Shown: positions 25,807 through 34,671, counted from the first letter of the stretch. The stretch: DNA of 64,000 nucleotides from Arhodomonas sp052060015 (GCF_052060015.1 NZ_JBPODZ010000007.1:124001-188000), one strand, 5' to 3'. Notes: generated by a model from the sequence alone, not told the origin. Made by a program: numbers and translations.

Positions 25807-26796
25807 ATGAATGTCGTTTCCCTCATCACTGCGGCTGTCGTCGCCGCCACCGCGAGCTATCTGCTGGCGCGCAGGCTTATCGCCCTCGCGCCGCGGCTTG
25901 GCTTCGTCGACCTGCCGAGCAGCCGCGGTATGCACGCCTCGCCCGTGGCACGGGTGGGCGGGATCGCCGTAGGTCCGGCCATGCTGGCGGGTCTGGTGGC
26001 CGGTGGGGCCGTTCCGTACCGACTGGATGTGCTGGCGATAGTCGCCGGCGCGACGCTCGTCTGGGCCACCGGTATCGCCGATGATCGCTGGCGGTTGCCC
26101 GCCCGCTGGCGCCTGGCGGCCCAGACTCTGGCGGTGCTGGTGATCCTGCCCGCGCTGCCGGTGGCGCTGCCCGGTCCGGCGTGGCCCTGGTGGGCCCTGG
26201 CGCTTCCCGGGTGGCTGTGGTGTATCAATCTGCATAATTTCATCGACGGTATCGACGGTATTGCCGGGGTCCAGGCGCTGACGGTGTTCGCGGGAATGGC
26301 GGTGGTGCTGGGGGTACAGGACGGGAGCGTCGCCTTGCCGCTGTTGGTGGCGGCCTCGGCCTTCGCCGGGTTTCTGGTGCTGAACTGGTCGCCGGCCCGG
26401 CTGTTCCTGGGGGACGGTGGCAGCACGCTGCTCGGCTACCTGGTGGGCCTCGGCACCACGGTCGCGGTGCTCGCCGCCGAGGCCACCGCCGTGGCCTGGT
26501 TCATCCTCTCGGCGGTGTTCTTCGTCGATGCCACGGTGACCCTGCTCACCCGTATCGCGACCGGGCAATCCTGGCATGCCCCGCACCGCCTGCACGGCTA
26601 TCAGAAGCTGGCCCTGCAGTGGGGCAGCCACGCCCGGGTCAGTGCCGCGGTGGCTGCGGTGAATGGGCTGTGGCTCTTCCCCCTGGCGCTGCTGGCGGTG
26701 CATGTGCCGACCTATGCCCCCCTCGCCGTCGCGCTGGCCTACCTGCCGCTGCTGGCCGTCGCCTGGCGACTGGGGGTGGGGCTCAGGCCCCGGTGA
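25807..26796 (+). CDS. MraY/WecA-family polyprenyl-phosphate sugar-1-phosphate transferase
   Basis: 329 residues with about ten membrane helices. The family signatures are present: GFVDLPSSRGMHASPVARVGG near the N-terminus, IADDRWRLP (the catalytic DD), NFIDGIDGIAG, FLGDGGSTLLGY, and a C-terminal HAPHRLHGYQKL in place of the usual DxxHxHH. It probably starts a lipid-linked glycan by moving a sugar-1-phosphate onto undecaprenyl phosphate in the inner membrane. The adjacent divergent glycosyltransferase and epimerase fit that role. GGAGGG precedes the ATG. Its 3' end overlaps the convergent hydrolase gene by 14 bases. Confidence 0.87.
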   Translation: MNVVSLITAAVVAATASYLLARRLIALAPRLGFVDLPSSRGMHASPVARVGGIAVGPAMLAGLVAGGAVPYRLDVLAIVAGATLVWATGIADDRWRLPARWRLAAQTLAVLVILPALPVALPGPAWPWWALALPGWLWCINLHNFIDGIDGIAGVQALTVFAGMAVVLGVQDGSVALPLLVAASAFAGFLVLNWSPARLFLGDGGSTLLGYLVGLGTTVAVLAAEATAVAWFILSAVFFVDATVTLLTRIATGQSWHAPHRLHGYQKLALQWGSHARVSAAVAAVNGLWLFPLALLAVHVPTYAPLAVALAYLPLLAVAWRLGVGLRPR

Positions 26797-27610
26797 CGGC
26801 GCGCAGGGTGTCGAAGGCCTCGCCGTCGGCGAGGAACAGCGCCTCGAGTACATCGAAATGATTCCGTCCCGGCGGCGCTGCCACCGGTGTGTCCACGCGG
26901 GCGTGCCGGTGATAGGCCTCACTCTGACGATGGAATGCCGCGGTCTCGGCCCCGCCCACCGCCAGGCGCAAGGGAATGCCCGGTGGCGGCGGCGGTTCGT
27001 GGAGCGGCGAGAGCGAGCGCGCCTTGGCTTCGTCCAACCCGAGGGCGTCGTTGATGCTGGTTCCCGGCAGTGGGGTGAGATCGAACACCCCGGAGATGGC
27101 CAGGGCCGCGTGGATCGGGTGTGTGCCGGACCAGTCCCGGGTAAGCAGGCGGGCGACGATCTGGCCACCGGCGGAATGGCCGGATACCGTGAGCGCGCCC
27201 CGGCCGAGGCCCAGCCGTTGCCGGTTGTCCTCCAGGAAGCGGATGGCCGCGGCGCAGTCCTCGTTGATCTCGGCGATGGTCACCGCCGGGCAGAGGCGGT
27301 AGTTGGCGACCACCACGGAAACCCCCCGGGGCACCAGCGCCCGGGCGACGAAGGCGTAGTCCCGCTTGTCTTGGCTGCGCCAGTAGCCGCCGTGGAAGAA
27401 CACATGCACGGGGGCATCGGCATCGCCGGCGGGGAAGCAGTCCAGGGTCTGCAGGGCGCCGTCCCCGTAGGGCACGTCTTCCTGGTGGTTGGGCAGCTCG
27501 GCCCGGGTCGCCTCGGAGAGCCGCTGCAGGCGCGCGAAGTAGTCCGCGAACTCCGGCACGGTGACGCGCGGGTTGTATTCGTACTCCAGCTCGGTGTCCT
27601 GGCCGTTCAC
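26783..27610 (-). CDS. Alpha/beta hydrolase, arylformamidase (kynurenine formamidase)-like
   Basis: 275 residues. The HGGYW motif (oxyanion hole; here FFHGGYW near residue 75) together with the nucleophile elbow SGHSAGG and a C-terminal GRNHFDVLE histidine is the signature of arylformamidases of the alpha/beta-hydrolase type, which hydrolyse N-formylkynurenine in tryptophan breakdown. Related esterases share it, so substrate is not certain. GTG 27610 is chosen for the AGGAGA site six bases upstream. It lies just downstream of the anthranilate-type catabolic block, separated from livF by a structured repeat, so a link to tryptophan-derived substrates is plausible. Confidence 0.78.
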   Translation of the reverse strand: MNGQDTELEYEYNPRVTVPEFADYFARLQRLSEATRAELPNHQEDVPYGDGALQTLDCFPAGDADAPVHVFFHGGYWRSQDKRDYAFVARALVPRGVSVVVANYRLCPAVTIAEINEDCAAAIRFLEDNRQRLGLGRGALTVSGHSAGGQIVARLLTRDWSGTHPIHAALAISGVFDLTPLPGTSINDALGLDEAKARSLSPLHEPPPPPGIPLRLAVGGAETAAFHRQSEAYHRHARVDTPVAAPPGRNHFDVLEALFLADGEAFDTLRAVTGA

Positions 27611-27636
27611 GGAGATTCTCCTGATGGCTGAGGGAT

Positions 27637-27755
27637 GGTAAGGGGGGCGGTCGCCGCTCGCCTCGGGAGAGACGCCATCAATACATCCCTGTAGGCTCGA
27701 CGGCGGCCGTCCCTGGCCGCCGACGCTCCCCGAGGCGAGCGGCGACCGCCCTACC
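27637..27755. repeat. Structured dispersed repeat, copy 2
   Basis: Arms 27637-27669 and 27726-27755 are complementary over about 30 bases with small bulges. Their sequence differs from the arms of copy 1 (21592-21700). The core is nearly identical to copy 1: hairpin TAC-ATCCCT-GTA, then the same CGGCGGCC-GTCCCT-GGCCGCCG hairpin. It fills most of the gap between the hydrolase and livF. Different arm sequences that both pair point to selection for the structure. Confidence 0.85.
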
Positions 27756-27885
27756 GGTGAGGCCCCGCTTGTGGTTCCTTTCCAACCCTGGTTTTTTCCG
27801 ACCGAATATCCACGCGGGAGGCCCTTTCCCCGCGTCCGCCGTGGAAGGCGGTCAACTGCAAACTGCGGTAGCGAGCGTCTCCCGC

Positions 27886-28575
27886 TCACACGCTCAGGAA
27901 CTGCCGTTGCAGCGCCTCAGCATCCGCCCGGAAGGCCTCGCCGTCGCCGCTCCAGGCGATGCGTCCGCGGTCGATGATGTAGTGACGGTCGCAGACCGCG
28001 AGCAGCGCCTCGGGGTTGGCGTCGATGAGCAGCAGCGACTGCCCCAGCCCGCGCAGCCGGCGGATACAGGCCCAGATGTCCTCCCGTACCACCGGCGCCA
28101 GCCCCTCGGTGGCCTCGTCGAGGATGAGCAGGTCCGGGTTGGTCATCAGGGCCCGGCCGATGGCGAGCATCTGCTGCTCGCCCCCGGAGAGCTGGGTGCC
28201 CATGTTGTCCCGGCGCTCGGCCAGCCGTGGGAACAGCTCGTAGACCTCGTCGAGGCCCCAGCCGCCGCCCCGGCCCCCGGCGATGAGGTTCTCCCGCACA
28301 TTGAGGTTGGGGAAGATCTGCCGCCCCTCGGGGACCAGGCCGATGCCCGCCCGGGCGATGCGGAAAGAGGGCAGGCCGTCGATGCGCTCGCCGCGGAAGC
28401 GAATCGTGCCCGCCCGCGGCGGGGTCAGCCCCATGATCGCCCGTATGGTGGTGGTCTTGCCCATGCCGTTGCGGCCCATGAGGCTGACCACTTCCCCCTC
28501 GTCGACGGCGAGGTCCACGCCGAAGAGGACCCGGCTGCTGCCGTAGGCGCTCTCGACGCCCTCGAGCTCCAGCAT
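27886..28575 (-). CDS. livF: Branched-chain-amino-acid-type ABC transporter ATPase (LivF)
   Basis: 229 residues. Walker A is GRNGMGKTT, the ABC signature LSGGEQQMLAIGRAL, Walker B LLILDEATEGL, and the H-loop region LLIDANPEA has N or D in place of the usual histidine. Size and the TEGLAP motif place it with LivF. It is the last gene of a livK-H-M-G-F set in order on the minus strand and overlaps livG by one base. Given its neighbours (2-aminobenzoate-CoA ligase and a ring-attacking oxygenase) the importer probably takes up an aromatic acid rather than leucine, as several such Liv systems do. Confidence 0.9.
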   Translation of the reverse strand: MLELEGVESAYGSSRVLFGVDLAVDEGEVVSLMGRNGMGKTTTIRAIMGLTPPRAGTIRFRGERIDGLPSFRIARAGIGLVPEGRQIFPNLNVRENLIAGGRGGGWGLDEVYELFPRLAERRDNMGTQLSGGEQQMLAIGRALMTNPDLLILDEATEGLAPVVREDIWACIRRLRGLGQSLLLIDANPEALLAVCDRHYIIDRGRIAWSGDGEAFRADAEALQRQFLSV

Positions 28576-29333
28576 TATCCGCCCTCCCCGAGGTAGGCCG
28601 CCTGCACCCGGGGGTCATCCCGCACCGCCACGGGGTCACCGCTCGCGATGAGCCCGCCGTTGACCAGCACGCTAAGGGTATCCGCCAGGCGGAACACCAC
28701 CCCCATGTCGTGCTCGACGAGCAGCACGGCGTAGCGCGAGCGTAGCCCCTCCAGCAGCGCGATGATCACCTCGCTCTCCGCGGGTCCCATCCCCGCCATG
28801 GGCTCATCGAGCAGCAGTACCGAGGGCTCGGTGGCCAGGGCCATGGCGATCTCCAGCTGCCGTTTCTGCCCGTGGGCCAGCTCGCTGGCGCGCCGGTCGG
28901 CTACCGCCGTCAGCCCTACCTGCTCCAGGGCCGCTTCGGCGGGTTCCACCAGGCTGCGATCCCGCCGGGCGCGGCCGAACATTCGGAAGTGGTGCCGGGC
29001 CCGGGCCTGGACAGCCAACGCCACGTTGTCGCGGACGGAGAAGGCCTCGAAGATGGCGGTGATCTGGAACGACCGCGCGATGCCGAGGCGCGCCCGGCCG
29101 GGCATGTCCAGCCGGGTGATGTCGCGGCCCCGGAAGCGGATCCGCCCGCCGTCGGGGACGAGCTCGCCGCTCAGCTGGGCCAGCGCCGTGGTCTTGCCGG
29201 CGCCGTTGGGCCCGATCAGGGCATGCACCCGGCCCTGCTCCAGGGCCAGGGAGAGGTTGTCCGTGGCCTGCAATCCGCCGAAGCGTTTCTGCAGGTCTCG
29301 GGCCTCGAAGATCGGGGCCTCCCGCTCAGCCAT
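28575..29333 (-). CDS. livG: Branched-chain-amino-acid-type ABC transporter ATPase (LivG)
   Basis: 252 residues. Walker A GPNGAGKTT, a degenerate signature LAHGQKRQLEIAMAL (SGG replaced by HGQ, as is common in LivG-like proteins), Walker B VLLLDEPMAGM and the H-loop VLLVEHDMGVVF. The FEAFSVRDNVALAVQA segment is LivG-like. Together with LivF it energises the two permeases. It overlaps livM by 8 bases and livF by one, indicating translational coupling. Confidence 0.9.
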   Translation of the reverse strand: MAEREAPIFEARDLQKRFGGLQATDNLSLALEQGRVHALIGPNGAGKTTALAQLSGELVPDGGRIRFRGRDITRLDMPGRARLGIARSFQITAIFEAFSVRDNVALAVQARARHHFRMFGRARRDRSLVEPAEAALEQVGLTAVADRRASELAHGQKRQLEIAMALATEPSVLLLDEPMAGMGPAESEVIIALLEGLRSRYAVLLVEHDMGVVFRLADTLSVLVNGGLIASGDPVAVRDDPRVQAAYLGEGG

Positions 29334-30312
29334 CGCCTTCCCCCCGTCCCGACAGTGCCCCGTAGAGCCCGCCTCGGAAGAACAGCACCACCAGGATCAG
29401 CAGCGGCCCGAGGAAGAGCTGCCAGTGCGCGGTGAACGACACCAGCACCTCCTCCAGCACCAGCAGGGCGAGCGCCCCGTAGATGGGCCCGACCAGGGTG
29501 GACAGCCCGCCGAGCAGGACGATGATCATGAACTGCCCGGACTGGTGCCAGGCCATCAGCGAGGGGCTCACGTACTCCTGGTGGTTGGCGATCAGTGCGC
29601 CGGCCAGGCCGGTGATGGCGCCGGAGAGGACGAAGGCGGTGAGCTTGTAGGGCAGCGGCCGATAGCCCAGGGCCCGCATGCGGCGCTCGTTTTGCCGGCA
29701 GCCGCGGATGACCCGGCCGAAACGCGAGCCCACCACCCGGGTGAGCAGTGCCCACACCGCCACCAGCAGCCCCAGGCAGAGGTAATAGAAGCCCATGGCG
29801 TCGCCGAGCTCGACGCCGCCGAGGGTGTTGCGCAGCCATAGCGGCAGGCCATCCTCGCCGCCGTAGCCTTGCAGGGAGATGAATAGGTAGTAGACCAGCT
29901 GCCCGAAGGCCAGGGTGATCATGATGAAGTACACCCCGGAGGTCCGCAGCGAGATCAGCCCCACCACCAGCGCATAGAGGCCGCTGATCGCCATGGCCAG
30001 CGGCCAGGCCACCAGCGCCTCGTTGCTGCCCACCCACTCCCCCACCAGGGGCAGTCCCTGCATGGCGTGGGTGCTCAGTATGGCCACGGTATACGCGCCC
30101 AGCCCGAAGAACGCGGCGTGGCCGAAGCTCACCAGTCGTCCGTAGCCCATGACCAGATCCAGGGCCACGGCGGCCAGGGCATAGATCAGGGCCCGGTTGA
30201 CCATGGTGATGAGGAACGGATTGCCCACCGCCTCGGCCACCGGTGGAAGGGCCGCGAGGGCCAGGAGCAGTGCCGCTGTGGTCAGGGGCGCGCGGCCGAG
30301 GAAACTACGCAT
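29326..30312 (-). CDS. livM: Branched-chain-amino-acid-type ABC transporter permease (LivM)
   Basis: 328 residues, about nine or ten membrane helices. The YGRLVSFGHAAFFGLGAYT stretch and the cytoplasmic loop RFGRVIRGCRQNERRMRALG, carrying the EAA-like coupling motif, are LivM hallmarks. It overlaps livH upstream by 8 bases and livG downstream by 8. Role: one of the two membrane subunits of the aromatic-acid-type importer proposed for this cluster. Confidence 0.9.
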   Translation of the reverse strand: MRSFLGRAPLTTAALLLALAALPPVAEAVGNPFLITMVNRALIYALAAVALDLVMGYGRLVSFGHAAFFGLGAYTVAILSTHAMQGLPLVGEWVGSNEALVAWPLAMAISGLYALVVGLISLRTSGVYFIMITLAFGQLVYYLFISLQGYGGEDGLPLWLRNTLGGVELGDAMGFYYLCLGLLVAVWALLTRVVGSRFGRVIRGCRQNERRMRALGYRPLPYKLTAFVLSGAITGLAGALIANHQEYVSPSLMAWHQSGQFMIIVLLGGLSTLVGPIYGALALLVLEEVLVSFTAHWQLFLGPLLILVVLFFRGGLYGALSGRGEGDG

Positions 30313-31222
30313 GGGCGCTCCCGAACAGCCCCTGGGGCCGGACCGCGAGCACCGCGGCCATGAGCAGATAGATGGTCATTGAGGCCAGGGCCGTACCCAC
30401 GGTGCTGGCCGCTGACGGTGACAGCCACAGCTCGAAGATGCTGGGCAGGTAGGCACGGCCGAGGGTATCCGTCACCCCGATGAGCAATGATCCGACGACC
30501 GCGCCCTTGATGGAGCCGATGCCGCCGATGACGATGACCACGAAGGTGAGGATGAGGATGTCTTCGCCCATCCCCGACTGCACCGAGAGGAAGGGCGCCG
30601 CCATCACCCCCGCCAGCCCCGCCAGGCAGGCGCCGAAGCCGAAGACCAGCGTATACAGCAGGCGGATGTTCACCCCCAGGGCACCGATCATCTCCCGGTT
30701 GGACGCCCCTGCACGGATCCACACGCCCAGGCGGGTGCGCATGATCAGCCAATAGAGCAGGGCGATGACCGCCACCCCCACCACGATCACCGCCAGACGG
30801 AATTCCGGGTAGGGAATGCCGGGAATCACCTCCACGCGGCCGGACAGCCATTCCGGGGTGTTCATATTCAGCGGCTGCCGTCCCCAGATCACCCGGACGG
30901 CCTCGTTGAAGAACAGGATCAGGCCGAAGGTGGCCAGTACCTGGTCGAGGTGGTCGCGCCGGTAGAGCCGGCGGATGATGAGTAGCTCCATGAGCATACC
31001 CACCAACGCCGCCGCCACGACCCCCGCCGCGAGACCCAGCAGGAAGCTCCCGGTCCCGGCGAGCACCGTCGCCGCCACATAGGCGCCGACCATGAACAGC
31101 GAGCCGTGGGCGAGGTTGATCAGGTGCATGATGCCGAAGACCAGGGTCAGCCCCGAGGCCATCAGCAGCAGTGTCACGCCGAACTGCAGCCCGTTGAGCA
31201 CCTGTTCCAGGAACAGCTGCAT
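30305..31222 (-). CDS. livH: Branched-chain-amino-acid-type ABC transporter permease (LivH)
   Basis: 305 residues with about eight membrane helices. FGIMHLINLAHGSLFMVGAYV near residue 30 and RTRLGVWIRAGASNREMIGALG (coupling loop) are typical of LivH. It lies 112 bases downstream of livK, and that gap contains a 10-bp inverted repeat which may set the ratio between abundant binding protein and the membrane subunits. It overlaps livM by 8 bases. Confidence 0.9.
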   Translation of the reverse strand: MQLFLEQVLNGLQFGVTLLLMASGLTLVFGIMHLINLAHGSLFMVGAYVAATVLAGTGSFLLGLAAGVVAAALVGMLMELLIIRRLYRRDHLDQVLATFGLILFFNEAVRVIWGRQPLNMNTPEWLSGRVEVIPGIPYPEFRLAVIVVGVAVIALLYWLIMRTRLGVWIRAGASNREMIGALGVNIRLLYTLVFGFGACLAGLAGVMAAPFLSVQSGMGEDILILTFVVIVIGGIGSIKGAVVGSLLIGVTDTLGRAYLPSIFELWLSPSAASTVGTALASMTIYLLMAAVLAVRPQGLFGSAHA

Positions 31223-31267
31223 GCGTCCTTCCCGGTATCTTCAGATGGAGGGGTGGCGTCGCAGGAG

Positions 31268-31326
31268 CCAGGGATGCACGCCGGCACGCACGGTTTTCAT
31301 CCGCGCGTATCCGGGGGCATCCCTGG
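31268..31326. repeat. Inverted repeat between livK and livH
   Basis: CCAGGGATGC (31268-31277) and GCATCCCTGG (31317-31326) are perfect complements separated by 39 bases. They lie in the 112-base gap after livK. No T-run follows, so rather than a classical terminator it may act as an RNA processing or stabilising stem. It shares the ATCCCT word with the structured dispersed repeats. Confidence 0.55.
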
Positions 31327-31334
31327 CCGGTGGG

Positions 31335-32516
31335 TCACTGACCCAGGGCGCACTCCCCGGCGTAGGCATCCTCGTGGTCGTCGAAGACCTTCGCCACCAG
31401 GCGGTTGGTGAGGTTGCCGTCCTCTTCCTGCACCACCTCGCGGACGTAGATGTCCTGAATGGGGTGGTGGTTGGTGTTGAAGCGGAAGTCCCCGCGCAGG
31501 GAGGTGAAGTCCGCGGCCTCCAGCGCCTCGCGCAGGGCGGCGGTGTCGGAGACGTCGCCTCCCGTGGCCTTCAGCGCACTGCCGATGAGGTTCGCCGCGT
31601 CATAGCCTTGGGCGGCGTAGAGGGTGGGCTCGCGCTCGTAGTTCTCCATGTAGTCGGCCACAAAGCGCGGGTTGAGCTCGGTGTCGAGGTCCTTGCTCCA
31701 GTGCGAGGAGTTCACCACGCCGATGGCCGCCTCGCCGACCGCGTCCACCAGGGTGTTGTCGGCGGAGAAGCCCGGTCCGTACATGGGGATGGATTCATCC
31801 AGGCCCGCCTGGACGTACTGCTTGATGAAGTTGATGCCCATGCCGCCGGGATAGAAGAAGAACACATTGTCCGGTTCCGCATTGCGCAGCGCGGCGATCT
31901 CGGCGGCGTAGTCGGTCTGGCCGAGCTGGGTGTAGACCTCATCGACCACGTTGCCCTCGAAGTAGCGCTTGAAGCCGGTGAGCGCATCCTTGCCGGCGGC
32001 GTAGTTGGGGGCGAGCAGGTAGACGTTGTCCAGCCCCTCGTCGGTGAAGTACTGGCCCATGGCCTCGTAGAAGTTGTCGTTCTGGTAGGCCACGTTGAAG
32101 TAGTTTTCGTGGCACATCCGGCCGGCGAGTTGCGCCGGGCCGGCATTCGGGGAGATGTAGATCACCCCGTCGCGCACGATCCTCGGGATGGAGGCCATGG
32201 CGACGTTGGAGAACACCGAGCCGGTCATGATCTTCACGCCCTCGCTCTGGATCAGCCGGGTTGCGATCTGGCGGGCGTTGCCCGGGTCGCGGCCGTCGTC
32301 CTCGACGATGAGCTCCACCTCGACGCCGCCGAGGGTGCCGTCATTGTGTTCCATGGCCAGTTGGAAGCCGTTGCGGATGTCCTCGCCGAGATAGCCGCCG
32401 CCGGTGGACAGCGTGGTGATCATGCCGATCTTCACCGGCTCGGCCATGGCGGGCAGGGTAACGGCGGCGCAAAGGGCGGCCGCTGCGGCGGCCAGGCGGA
32501 TGGGTCCCCGTGTCAT
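31335..32516 (-). CDS. livK: Periplasmic substrate-binding protein of the Liv-type importer
   Basis: 393 residues. A signal peptide (1-25, hydrophobic core LAAAAAALCAAVTLPAMA, predicted cut after AMA) precedes a type I periplasmic binding fold: KIGMITTLSTGGGYLGED at the start, a VELIVEDDGRDPGNARQIATR segment, and a C-terminal EEDGNLTNRLVAKVFDDHED. Such Peripla_BP_6 proteins of aromatic clusters bind benzoate-like acids or related ligands. It is the first gene of the liv block and lies 39 bases downstream of the CoA ligase gene, consistent with uptake followed by activation of one substrate. Confidence 0.88.
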   Translation of the reverse strand: MTRGPIRLAAAAAALCAAVTLPAMAEPVKIGMITTLSTGGGYLGEDIRNGFQLAMEHNDGTLGGVEVELIVEDDGRDPGNARQIATRLIQSEGVKIMTGSVFSNVAMASIPRIVRDGVIYISPNAGPAQLAGRMCHENYFNVAYQNDNFYEAMGQYFTDEGLDNVYLLAPNYAAGKDALTGFKRYFEGNVVDEVYTQLGQTDYAAEIAALRNAEPDNVFFFYPGGMGINFIKQYVQAGLDESIPMYGPGFSADNTLVDAVGEAAIGVVNSSHWSKDLDTELNPRFVADYMENYEREPTLYAAQGYDAANLIGSALKATGGDVSDTAALREALEAADFTSLRGDFRFNTNHHPIQDIYVREVVQEEDGNLTNRLVAKVFDDHEDAYAGECALGQ

Positions 32517-32555
32517 GATCCTTCTCCTCGTTAGTGGCTTTTCGTTGTTGCGGTC

Positions 32556-34163
32556 TCAGGCCGTATCGCGCAGGCGGAAACGTTGCAGCTTGCCCGTGGC
32601 GGTACGTGGCAGGTTGTCCACGAAGGCCACCGCCCGCGGGTACTTGTACGGCGCGATGCGCTGCTTGACGTGCGCCTGCAGCTCGCCGGCCAGCTGTTCC
32701 CCCGGTGACGCGGATTCTGCGGGTACCACGAAGGCCTTGACCAGCTGGCCGCGCTCCTCGTCGGGTACGCCCACCACGGCGCACTCCGCCACGGCCGGGT
32801 GCTCCAGCAGGGCATTCTCCACCTCCGGGCCGGAGATGTTGTAGCCCGATGAGACGATCATGTCATCCGAGCGCGCCACGTACCAGAGGTAACCGTCGGC
32901 ATCCATGCGGAAGGTGTCGCCGGTGATATTCCAGCCGTCCTGGACGTAGCGGCGCTGGCGCTCGTCGGCGAGGTAACGGCAACCGGTGGGGCCGCGCACC
33001 GCGAGCCGTCCCGGGGTGTCCGGTGGGCACTCGTTGCCGGCGTCGTCGAGGATCCGTGCCGTATAGCCGGGCACCGGGCGGCCCGTGCTGCCGGGGCGCA
33101 TCGCCTCCTCGGTGGCGGAGATGAAGATGTGCAGCATCTCCGTGGAGCCGATGCCGTCGATGAGCTTCAGCCCCAGCCGGTCGTGGACCTCGTGCCAGGT
33201 GGCCGCGGGCAGGTGCTCGCCGGCGGAGACGCCCTTCCGCCAGCTCGAGAGGTCGTGGTTGTCGAGCTCCGGCAGCATGGCCCGGTACGCCGTGGGCGCG
33301 GTAAAGACGACGGTGGCCCGATGGTGCTCGATGTGGCCGAGGAGCTCCAGGGGTGGTGCCTTCTCCAGCAGGAGCGTGGCGGCGCCGGCGTGGAGCGGGA
33401 ACAGCACCAGCCCGCCCAGGCCGAAGGTGAAGGCGATGGGCGGGCTGCCGGTGAACAGATCGTCCGGTTCCGGGCGCAGGATCTGCCGGGAGAACCCCTC
33501 GCAGATGGCCAGCAGGTCCCGGTGGAAGTGCATCGTCCCCTTCGGCATCCCGGTGGTGCCCGAGGTGAAGGCGATCAAGCAGGTCTCGTCGGCGGCGCTG
33601 TCCCAGGCCTCGAACTCCGCGGGCTGCCCGGTGAGGGCGGCGTCCATGGTGCCCTCACCGCCACCGAAGAAGGCCAAGTGTTGCAATACGGGATGCTCCG
33701 CCGCCGCGGCGCGCAGGTCATCGGCGAGGCGGATATCGCAGAGCGCATGGCTGATCCGTGCCTTGTCGATGATCTGGCCGAGCTCGCCGGCGCGGAGCAT
33801 GGGCATGGTGCCCACGGCGATGCCGCCGGCCTTCATCACCGCCAGGTAGGCAGCCACCATCATCGGATTGTTGGGGGCGCGCAGCAGTACCCGATTACCG
33901 GGGATCAGCCCCATCTCCGCGACCAGATAGTTGGCCAGGCGGTTGACGGTTTCGTGGAGATCCCGATAGGTCCAGGTGGTCTCGGGGGTCAGGAGGCAAC
34001 GCCGTTCCCCGTGGCCCCGCTCGATCCAGCGGTCGAGGAGCTCCACTACGCAGTTGAGCCGCTCGGGGAATTGATAGGCCGGGTGGGAGAGATCCAGTAT
34101 CGGCCATTCGCCGGCGGGTGGCAGGTGCTCGTCCGCGAAGGTGTCCCGCGGCGTCTGGGTCAT
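32556..34163 (-). CDS. abmG: 2-Aminobenzoate-CoA ligase-like (benzoate-CoA ligase family)
   Basis: 535 residues. Adenylate-forming signatures: AFTSGTTGMPKGTMHFHRD (P-loop), IDGIGSTEMLHIFISA, and the C-terminal SSGYNISGPEVENAL plus PRTATGKLQRFRLR, whose lysine is the catalytic and acetylatable one. The long opening region (FPERLNCVVELLDRW) and the overall pattern match benzoate/2-aminobenzoate-CoA ligases. It would convert imported anthranilate to 2-aminobenzoyl-CoA with ATP, the substrate of the fused monooxygenase/reductase encoded divergently. Benzoate or salicylate are alternative substrates. A candidate MarR-type site lies 76 bases upstream. Confidence 0.8.
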   Translation of the reverse strand: MTQTPRDTFADEHLPPAGEWPILDLSHPAYQFPERLNCVVELLDRWIERGHGERRCLLTPETTWTYRDLHETVNRLANYLVAEMGLIPGNRVLLRAPNNPMMVAAYLAVMKAGGIAVGTMPMLRAGELGQIIDKARISHALCDIRLADDLRAAAAEHPVLQHLAFFGGGEGTMDAALTGQPAEFEAWDSAADETCLIAFTSGTTGMPKGTMHFHRDLLAICEGFSRQILRPEPDDLFTGSPPIAFTFGLGGLVLFPLHAGAATLLLEKAPPLELLGHIEHHRATVVFTAPTAYRAMLPELDNHDLSSWRKGVSAGEHLPAATWHEVHDRLGLKLIDGIGSTEMLHIFISATEEAMRPGSTGRPVPGYTARILDDAGNECPPDTPGRLAVRGPTGCRYLADERQRRYVQDGWNITGDTFRMDADGYLWYVARSDDMIVSSGYNISGPEVENALLEHPAVAECAVVGVPDEERGQLVKAFVVPAESASPGEQLAGELQAHVKQRIAPYKYPRAVAFVDNLPRTATGKLQRFRLRDTA

Positions 34164-34239
34164 CCGATCCCCTCCTCGTGGCAGGGCGACCCGGTACGTC
34201 GCCGGGTCGCCGTGTTATCGACTCGCAGAAATTTTAGAT

Positions 34240-34259
34240 CATGGTTTCTTACACGCAAA
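34240..34259 (-). promoter_or_regulatory. Candidate MarR-type site upstream of the ligase-liv operon (weak)
   Basis: Minus-strand TTTGCGTGTAAGAAACCATG matches the site at 41533-41552 at about 12 of 20 positions, strongest over TTTnCGTnTAAnA. It lies directly after the ridA stop codon and 76 bases before the CoA ligase ATG. Confidence 0.3.
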
Positions 34260-34652
34260 TCAGTCCGGGACTACGGCCGTCGCCTCGAGCTCCACCTTGG
34301 CCTCGTCCTCGATCAGCGCCGCTACCTGCACCATGGCCATGGCCGGGAAGTTGCGGCCCATGACGTCCCGGTAGGCCTCCCCCATCTCCTTGAGCCGGGA
34401 GAGGTACTCCTGCTTGTCGGTGATATACCAGGTCAAGCGGACCACGTGCTCCGGCCCGGCGTCGGCGGCCTCCAGCACGGCGACGGCGTTCTTCAGCACC
34501 TGGCGGACCTGGTCGATGAAATCACCGCTCGGGAAGTGCTCGTTTTCGTCCCAGCCCACCAGTCCGCCGGTGAACACCATCCGGCCCCGTGCGGTGGTGC
34601 CGTTGGAATAGCCCTTGGGACGTTTCCAGCCTTCGGGGTTTACGGTCTGCAT
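34260..34652 (-). CDS. RidA/YjgF-family enamine/imine deaminase-like protein
   Basis: 130 residues, the standard RidA size. It begins with NPEGWKRPKGYSNGTTARGRMVFTGGLVGWDE, with GGLVGWD where most members have GQ, and it has the VRLTWYITDKQEYL segment and a C-terminal VQVAALIEDEAKVELEATAV. Most RidA proteins have an arginine before the last conserved segment; here the position reads AALIED, so activity toward the classic substrate is uncertain. Position between the 2-aminobenzoate ligase and beta-oxidation genes suggests help in releasing ammonia from the enamine formed after dearomatisation of 2-aminobenzoyl-CoA. AAAGGAG precedes the ATG. Confidence 0.82.
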   Translation of the reverse strand: MQTVNPEGWKRPKGYSNGTTARGRMVFTGGLVGWDENEHFPSGDFIDQVRQVLKNAVAVLEAADAGPEHVVRLTWYITDKQEYLSRLKEMGEAYRDVMGRNFPAMAMVQVAALIEDEAKVELEATAVVPD

Positions 34653-34671
34653 ATCGGTACACTCCTTTGAT

